Shown here: positions 57,601-64,000 of the stretch, piece by piece | How positions within the stretch are numbered: the first letter of the stretch is position 1 | Layout of the letters: every line of letters starts with the position of its first letter | DNA from: Choristoneura fumiferana | Lineage: Eukaryota; Arthropoda; Insecta; Lepidoptera; Tortricidae | DNA: 64,000 nucleotides | Assembly: GCF_025370935.1 (NCBI RefSeq) | Contig: NC_133478.1 | Coordinates: 13,435,574 to 13,499,573, forward strand | Direction of reading: 5' to 3' | Position numbers and translations under genes: made by a program | Notes under the pieces: model-generated | Database searches by the model: none | Told to the model about the DNA's origin: nothing | Seen by the model: the letters and a program-made list of their open reading frames with translations, nothing else

Positions 57601-57984
57601 TAAGGTAAGTGCCTAAAATTATAAATTAAGGAGATGCTCGTACAGGAAACGCATTATTTTTATTTTAAATTTTATTCGCAATTTTTAATATTTTCCCGAC
57701 CGACTCATGCTTGAACGGTTTTTGTTAAACTCAAGTGTCGTGTGGTGCAATAGTGTGTAAAGTAAGGCCAAAGGTATGACATAAATTATTCCGTGAGTGA
57801 CAAAAGATGCAAAATACTAATAATGATGTATTAGACAAGGATCGTTGGCTTTTCTTTAGATGTCGCTTAAACTCCCAAATCTCGCAGTGTATTATAAAGA
57901 ATGGTACCAAATGATGATACTTTGACTTTACTTAAACAACTGATAGTGTTGCTTAAACTCAACAACTTTCTCCAAGGAAAATAG

Positions 57985-58140
57985 GTCAATAAAAAATTAA
58001 AAAAAACCCCCGACAAAAACGCCAGCAAATAAAAAAAAACGCCCGAAAAAAAAACGCCGACAAAAAAACGCCGCCAAAAAGACAACTAAAAAGTTAAAAA
58101 ATAATAATGCACTACCTAGCTGTTGCCCGCGACTTCATCG
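57985..58140. repeat. AACGCC-rich repeat
   Basis: CCCCCGAC, then AACGCC words spaced by A-tracts, then CACTACCTAGCTGTTGCCCG. Paralogous to 34960-35160. Confidence 0.6.
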
Positions 58141-58493
58141 AACGAATAACGAATAATGCTCACTCCATGCCACTGACGTCCATAGCTTGACTTTTTGCCG
58201 TGCTCAATAAACTGTTTGTATAATATTAGTGTTTGTAAAAAGGCAACAACAACAATATAGCTACGATATTGGCTCCGTCTATAATAAAACTATCAAATGG
58301 GTCGTCGGATTATTCGGTGATTGTGCGCCAACTTTCTAGAGCCGGATTCCGGCTTCGAAGTGTTCAAAGTGAACTTGGACCACATTTTGCGCCGCGACAA
58401 CATTTTATTTAAAAAAAATCGGTTACACAAGGTTCATAATGATACCTATTAATATTATAAACGCGAACGTTTGTTTTTGTGCGAAATTGTATT

Positions 58494-59317
58494 TGAAGGG
58501 TCCACGGAAAGAACATGTCTGCCACCATTTTTAGGGTTCCAGAGCCAAAATGGCAAAAACGGAACCCTTATAGTTTCGCCATGTCTGTCTGTCTGTCCGT
58601 CCGTCCGCGGCTTTGCTCAGGGACTAACAATGCTAGAAAGCTGTTATTTGGCACGGATATGTATATAAACTACGCCGACAAAATAGTACAATCAAAAATT
58701 CAAAAAAAAATTTTTTAGGGTACCTCCCATAGACGTAAAGTGGGGTGATTTTTTTTTCTCATCCAACCTTATAGTGTGGGGTATCGTTGGATAGGTATTT
58801 TAAACGATTTTTCGATTCAGTGATATGTTTGCGAAATATTCAACTTTAAAGTGAAATTTTTCATAAAAATCGCCCCCCCCCCCTCTAAAATCTAAACCGA
58901 TGGGTGGAAAAATTTGAAAAAATTCAGGATGGTAGTAAATATATCAAACTTTCAAGGAAAACTATAACGGCTTAGTTTGCTTGAGAATTATTAGTAGTTT
59001 AAGAGTAAATAGCAGCGTAAGGTATAAAATATACCTAAACTTGGAAGATTCCGTATAAAATACGAAGTCCTTAGAAAAATATTACTTAAATCTTTCGTAA
59101 TGGCTACGGAACCCTATTTTGGGCGTGTCCGACACGCTCTTGGCCGGTTTTTTAAATTGAGATTTTAATCTCAAAATGTAGAGCAGTCGCAAATATATTT
59201 TATTAACTTCAAAATAAATGGTAACCAAAGTAATTGTTCGTGATGACTAACTTTCAAACCGCTACAACTTAAAAAGTTGCTTAGGTGAGTAGACACGTTC
59301 TTTCCATGGACCCTTCA
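58494..59317. mobile_element. Inverted-repeat element split by another repeat
   Basis: The arms 58494-58520 and 59291-59317 pair at 25 of 27 positions (TGAAGGGTCC / GGACCCTTCA at the tips). Inside lies a complete copy (58531-59155) of the repeat that starts AGGGTTCCAGAGCC and ends GCTCTTGGCCGGTTTTTT, whose truncated copy opens at 532. Confidence 0.65.
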
Positions 59318-59336
59318 TTTGCAATTTACCACGTTG

Positions 59337-59466
59337 AAGGAACTGCACAAACCTACGAAGCAATTCAATGGTGAGAGCGAAGTTCCCAATCCGCACTGGA
59401 CCCGTCTGGAACCTACGGCCCAAGCCCTCTCATTTTGAGAGGAGGCTTGTGTCCATCAGAGTGACG
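59337..59466 (+). repeat. SINE, truncated, split by a DNA transposon
   Basis: Plus-strand body of the SINE family (AAACCTACGAAGCAATTCAA, then TACGGCCCAAGCCCTC). It reads on to GTGACGTA and resumes after the insertion as TATAAGCTGGGAT at about 60396-60416. Confidence 0.75.
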
Positions 59467-59488
59467 TATACAGGGTGGCTCATTTAGA

Positions 59489-59699
59489 AAGAAAGAAAGA
59501 TTTATTTTGGCTCCATAAGTACCACCTAAAACTAAGACTAAAACTAGCACTAAAACTATGTTACTTGGTGACACGGCAGGATACCAAAAAGGGTCTCCAC
59601 TCAGCATGTGTTGCCGCACAATACATTGTATACAGTAATGCTGGTTTTCTGTGGAGCCCAAACGTTAAACATGTATGCATGAGCATGTATGCAGATGAT
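59489..59699 (-). mobile_element. LINE 3' end inserted in the TA element
   Basis: Flanked by ATTTAGA on both sides (59482-59488 and about 59698-59704), with an (AAAG)n tract at its left end that is a TTTC tail on the minus strand, preceded by AATAAAT. It is a 5'-truncated retrotransposon end. Confidence 0.6.
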
Positions 59700-59728
59700 T
59701 TAGATCGGTATGTATAGGAAAGTCTGAA

Positions 59729-60356
59729 ACTTATTCATAAAAAGTTAGAGCCTGCTTGAAGGCTCCTTGAAGGCCGATGCTAAAAAACATGATTCATAAA
59801 CGTCTGTTAGCGCTAATCAGTCGATCAAGGCTCTGCTAAAGTTAGAGGACCGTAGACCCTCCTTTATCTCTCTGCTAAGTCACAAAATGGCCGCCACAAG
59901 TTTGAACAGCTGACTTTGAACAAGAAAAAAACATTACCGAAGATATTTATTGAAGGCAGATTAAAAAAAAACAGGAAAATTTATTTTCAGGAATTTGTAT
60001 TTAAAAATCCTCTAAATTAGCAACAATAAATTAACAATAAATATGAAAAAAATAGGATGATTAACACAATTATGGCTTTTTGCACAACATAACATGCGGA
60101 TCGGAAATGGCGGAAAACAAACATCTCGCTTTTTATTTTTTTCCTGGTAATTTGCTGTCACTGCTGTCAATTTTTTTTTTTAATTATCGATTAGGCCATT
60201 TTTTGTCTTTGATTTGTCAAGGTGGCCAACATAACGAGTCTAATCAGTCTATTCAACAACTAGCAGACTGCTTTTATGAATCATACTTCTTACCGAACAA
60301 GCTTAATCCTGCTAGACCGATCAAACCTCAATTAAGGATTTTTTATGAATAGGCTG
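59729..60356 (-). mobile_element. Second copy of the TTA-type element inside the TA element
   Basis: Reverse of 34265-34950 almost end to end (TTATTCATAAAAAGTTAGAG at one end, TTTTTTATGAATAGGCTG at the other). It lies between the AAAGTCTGA / TCAGACTTT arms of its host. The left terminus is mutated, so no clean target duplication is visible. Confidence 0.75.
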
Positions 60357-60574
60357 TCAGACTTTTACTGACCGATCTAAATGAGCCACCCTGTATAAGC
60401 TGGGATAGGATGATGGTTGATATGATGACCGTTTGCGAGTATGTTCGGCCGTGCGTGTGTGTTTTTGTTACTCCTTCACGCTACAACAGCTGGACGGATT
60501 TGATAAAATTTGTTATGAAGATAGCTGGACGTCTGGGATAACTCTATGTTTAACTATATGACTGTTTGTGGCCT

Positions 60575-60862
60575 TCATCATCGTCATCATCTCAGCCTAT
60601 ATACGTCACACTTGGACCATAGTTCCCACGCCAATTGGGAACTTCACTCGTATGACTAGTACTCGTAGTGGTATCACTAAATTGCTTCGTATGCTTGTGC
60701 AGGTTTCCTCGCGATGTTTTCCTTCACCGTAAAGCTCGCGGTAAATTTCAAATGTAATTTGGCACGCGAATTTCGGAAAACTCTGAGGTGCGAGCCGGGG
60801 TTTGAACCCACGATCCTCTGCTTGAGAGGCCACAAATCAAACCACTCGGCCACCGCGGCTTT
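60575..60862 (-). repeat. tRNA-derived SINE
   Basis: ATC-rich tail at the left. The right end carries the tRNA-like head (GGGGTTTGAACCCACGATCC on the plus strand, box B inverted) and GGCCACCGCGGC. Confidence 0.82.
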
Positions 60863-62199
60863 TTTGCGTTTGTTGCCTTAATAATAATAAAAAAAACTCA
60901 AAAAGTCGGGCTTAGACGAAGTTATTTTATTTATTTAGTTTGCTTCACCATTTCTTCCCTCAAGATATGTCCTGTCCAGCACCATTTAATTGACCTATCA
61001 TAAAAACAAATATTCAGTCATTGCAATAAACGCAACGGGGGACTACAGACAGAACGCATAGTTAAGTACCTATGCCTACCTACTTATTAATTATAACGAC
61101 GCATAACTTAAGACTCGACCTCTCCATGGCGTACAAAGGATTTAATCAAACAAAAACCGGTAAGTAGGTAATTTATCATTATCAAAGTATATTGGTCCAA
61201 TAACCTGACAAATTACGAAACACTTTCATTCAAACTAACTCGTCAACATAAAACTTATTTCAACTAGCCGGCTAATAACCAACGTTGGGGCAAACATTGG
61301 CGGTGACGTAGACATACGATTATGTTGGAAAATGAAACAAAACACGGTTATCAACGCACACAGCTGGTCGACTTGTCCCCACGGAATTACATCAAACTGT
61401 TAATTAGTGAAGCGCTTTGTACATTTCTGCATTTATTTACAAGCTTTATTTTATCGAAGCCAGTGCGCGCAATGTAGAGTGCAATAACGACGGCATCGAT
61501 TTAACATCAGCTTCATAATAAAAGTGAATGTTACGCACACATGTAAAACGAGACAACGCACACAGATCAACGCGCCCTCTCCACGTCAGAGTACAAAGAA
61601 TAGAAGAAGCTATTTTGACAAAGATAACTTTACCAATTCTGAATCGATATGTTGTTCTTAAGTCCTTGTTTTAACGCTCAAATTTGTATATTTATTTTTT
61701 TCTTAGTCGATTGGGTCAATGGTGCAAGGGCGACGTCAAATTCGACTTTATTCAAACCATATTTTCATATAAAAATCGCGATTATTGTATTTGACTGAGG
61801 AATACCGAGTGCAGCCTTTTCAGAGCAAGTCTTATATAAGCATTGAATTTTTAACATTACTGCTATATGGTGATATAGAGCCACGTGTCGTGATTTGGCT
61901 TAATAAACCTGATGAGAGAATTCGTGTAGTCGCCGTTTTTGTTTCATAGAAGCTTTGTATTAGGGTTTATTTTAAATGTGGCTGCTTTGAAAAATATTAT
62001 GTTATGCGAACAGTATTCTGTTATAATTAAAATAGTTCGCCTCTTCTTTGTTGTCGTGGTCGTATATTTGGATACAGTTATGACTAACAATAAGTACCAT
62101 GGCTCTGTAAGAGCTGTATGTAGACTTTACAGCCCTCTTAAGGCAAAAAGCGGTAACGACCTATCTAAGAAGAACACTTGTCTTGTTATTTATATAATA
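60863..62199. other. Intergenic, no gene supported
   Basis: The 103-codon frame at 61939-62250 runs through repeat sequence (CCCTCTTAAGGCAAAAAGCGG also occurs at 18181-18201) and is not a gene. Confidence 0.4.
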
Positions 62200-62420
62200 C
62201 TAGCTTTTGCACGCTACTTCGCTCGCGCAGAATTAGTACACGTAGTTTAAAACTTTTTTCATCCCACAGATACATTATTTAGGGATATATCCAGGGTAAA
62301 TATTACCTGTACGTCAAATTTCATGCAAATCCGTTCAATAGTTTTTCCGTGAAAGAGTAACGAACATCCAAACATACATCCATCCATACAAACTTTCGCG
62401 TTTATAATAATGTATGTAAT
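62200..62420 (-). repeat. Copy of the GCGAAAGTTTGT interspersed family
   Basis: Ends at the right with CAAACTTTCGCGTTTATAAT and starts at the left with ACTAGCTTTTGCACGCTACT. Inverse orientation to 43785-44090. Confidence 0.6.
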
Positions 62421-62741
62421 ATTGCATTGCATTCTGCATTGATCATAGATGGTATAAATAACTCAAAAGTAATTTCTTTTGAGATAACGCCTTGTCTTAA
62501 GTGTGGACGCGAAATTTTTTTAAGTCCAGTGGAAATCGAATTGTTGCGGTGCCACACCACTGCTGCCTAATAGGAAAAAAAACGTACAAAAGCTTTAAGT
62601 AACCGCCAGCTTGCCGATCTGGGACCATTTTTGTCATGCACATTGTCTATTGTATTTCCATGTTCATCATCATTATTATTAACTACAGGAGCCCCCCACT
62701 GTCGGACATATCACAGAGGCCTCCCCCAAAAGATAACTCCA

Positions 62742-63166
62742 ATGAGGGCTACCGCGAATGAATTGGCCACTAGAGGCGCTAGTGTAGCGTGAGGTCTCTG
62801 AAATGTCAAATCTCATAGTTTTTGGGCGAGCTACGCGGGCTTATTTATAATTAGAATAATTTTGTGAATATTTTGCAATATCTGAAATTAATTATGGCAA
62901 ATATCCGTTCCGGGGCAATGAATGTCTGTGTTTTGAGACAGTTTTGTCTTTCGGAAACCTTTGTCCTCCCTTTTTTCCGAACAAAACAGGGACTATGCAA
63001 CACTGTGGCATGCTCGATATTTTTATGTTACGGATTTAATGTGTATTAAATATGATTTTAATCTAAACTTTGTTTTCACGCCCGTAATAACAGACTTTGA
63101 AAGCCATACTTAAAAACCTCACGCAACAGTGCGCCATCTAGTGAGACAAAAAACGATAGCCCTCAT
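62742..63166 (+). mobile_element. Non-autonomous inverted-repeat element, ~420 bp family
   Basis: ATGAGGGCTACCG and CGATAGCCCTCAT ends; the body matches 1346-1765. The best preserved of the three copies. Confidence 0.72.
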
Positions 63167-63514
63167 TTCTTCAATGTTGTCACGAATAAATGTTTTGTTT
63201 TTTCCTTTCTTCTTTCTGTCCCATGTTAAAGTCAAACCAGATTTTTTTCAAGTGACCCTTACTGTGAAAAGTTGCCAGACCAATATGGTAAAATACGGTA
63301 TTTCATTATAACGTCACGTAAGCCGGTATCGTGTGAACCAAAAGTCCCGGGAATGCATTGTGCAACGGTTGCGAGCGCGCTGCATTTGCATTTAGAAATC
63401 ATAGCAAGTAATTACCTCAGAGGGCAGTACAAGTAATGCGCAGTATGTTTTGGAACTACATACATGATTTTGTAGCTGGTTATGAGAACTTGGAATTTAT
63501 ATGACTGATAGTTA

Positions 63515-63637
63515 GGGGCTGTTTCGGAACTGATGGTTAAATGTGATGCCGTCTCCGTCTATTTGAACAAAACAAATAGAGACGGCATCACATTTAACCG
63601 ACAGTTAACACTAATCAATGGATGGTGAAACAGCCCC
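63515..63637. mobile_element. Palindromic MITE (GGGGCTGTTTCACC family) with TTA duplication
   Basis: GGGGCTGTTTC and GAAACAGCCCC ends, TTA at 63512-63514 and 63638-63640. This copy defines the family's target duplication and points to PIF/Harbinger. Confidence 0.85.
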
Positions 63638-63789
63638 TTAGTGTGAAAAACTAACTTAAACATACTTTAGCGATATGTCACACCATATCAAGATATACGG
63701 TGCGCATTTTTGCACATAACTTTTTAAGTCCTATTATCGGAATTCTGAAAATATTTCTCATAACATTTTAGATATCACTTGAGGTATCC

Positions 63790-63918
63790 CAACTTAGGCC
63801 TCTAGGTTGGCAACGCATCTGCAATCTCTCTGGTGTTGCAGGCGTCAATGGGCGGTGGTGATTTCTTACCATCAGGAGACCCACTTGCTCGTTTTCCATC
63901 CAGCCGAATAAAAAAAAT
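63790..63918 (+). repeat. LINE 3' end
   Basis: GGCGGTGGTGATTTCTTACC, CCACTTGCTCGTTTTCCATC and CAGCCGAATAAAAAAA form a common lepidopteran LINE terminus with poly-A. Fragments of it lie reversed at 27009 and 55225. Confidence 0.6.
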
Positions 63919-64000
63919 AGATCATAATGATCACTTCATAAAAATATTTAATACTAACAATCGAAACTCATACTTAATCATAATCATCAGATAGATATAT

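Larger units (their letters stand above)
59471..60393. mobile_element. TA-inserting inverted-repeat element, host of two further insertions
   Basis: Perfect 18-bp ends CAGGGTGGCTCATTTAGA and inverse. Comparing the split SINE with intact SINEs shows TA as the duplicated target, as in Tc1/mariner-type elements. Internal ATTTAGATCGGT and AAAGTCTGA also recur inverted near the right end, showing the original element was short and palindromic. Confidence 0.78.

Noticed and set aside
57867..58085. 72-codon minus frame rich in FFVGVFF-type repeats
   Set aside because: It is a translation of the AACGCC/A-tract repeat, not a membrane protein.
61939..62250. 103-codon plus frame
   Set aside because: It crosses common repeat sequence, including a segment also present near 18181.
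1..64000. CRISPR arrays, bacterial operons, ribosomal RNA genes
   Set aside because: None seen. The sequence is eukaryotic nuclear, and its direct repeats are arms of transposable elements or microsatellites.

Overview
The window looks like gene-poor nuclear DNA of a moth or butterfly (Lepidoptera). It is AT-rich, has no convincing host gene, and is packed with interspersed families that I recognise as lepidopteran: tRNA-derived SINEs, LINE reverse-transcriptase tails with ATG/ATC-type tails, and many short inverted-repeat transposons. The identification rests on recognised repeat families and is not a species call.

Region 1-24,600. Two copies of one locus lie head to tail: copy A (1-17,683) and copy B (18,189-24,549), separated by 28 N (17,684-17,711) exactly where copy A stops. 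Well-aligned blocks differ by roughly 0.5-1% by hand count. Copy A carries a complete Ty3/gypsy-type LTR retrotransposon (6,864-16,525), a LINE-tail insertion (16,745-17,051) and a palindromic MITE (17,540-17,653). Copy B has a clean empty site for each. This is either a recent tandem duplication or, more likely, two uncollapsed haplotypes joined at a scaffold gap.

The LTR element has 1.53-kb LTRs (5 substitutions and 5 single-base indels between them), 4-bp AGTG target duplications, a primer-binding site, a 1.2-kb leader, gag (9,632-11,038), then pol with protease, reverse transcriptase, RNase H and a DD35E integrase. There is no env. Gag and pol are joined by a textbook -1 frameshift signal: A_AAA_AAC directly before the gag stop, followed after 7 nt by a 19-position long-range stem. 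Pol is broken by a one-base frame change in a C run between RT and RNase H, so this copy is probably not autonomous.

Region 24,600-64,000. This part has no recognisable host gene. It holds 5'-truncated LINE ends, SINEs (one with a perfect 12-bp target duplication), several MITE families with defined ends, a foldback-like element whose arms are arrays of ~16-bp repeats (40,779-41,305), repeats with hammerhead-ribozyme-like folds, and a multi-level nest of transposons (59,337-60,416). The only stretch resembling a host promoter is a cluster of E2F, DRE-like and GC-box motifs at 29,573-29,697. Long AT-rich intervals hold nothing I can name.
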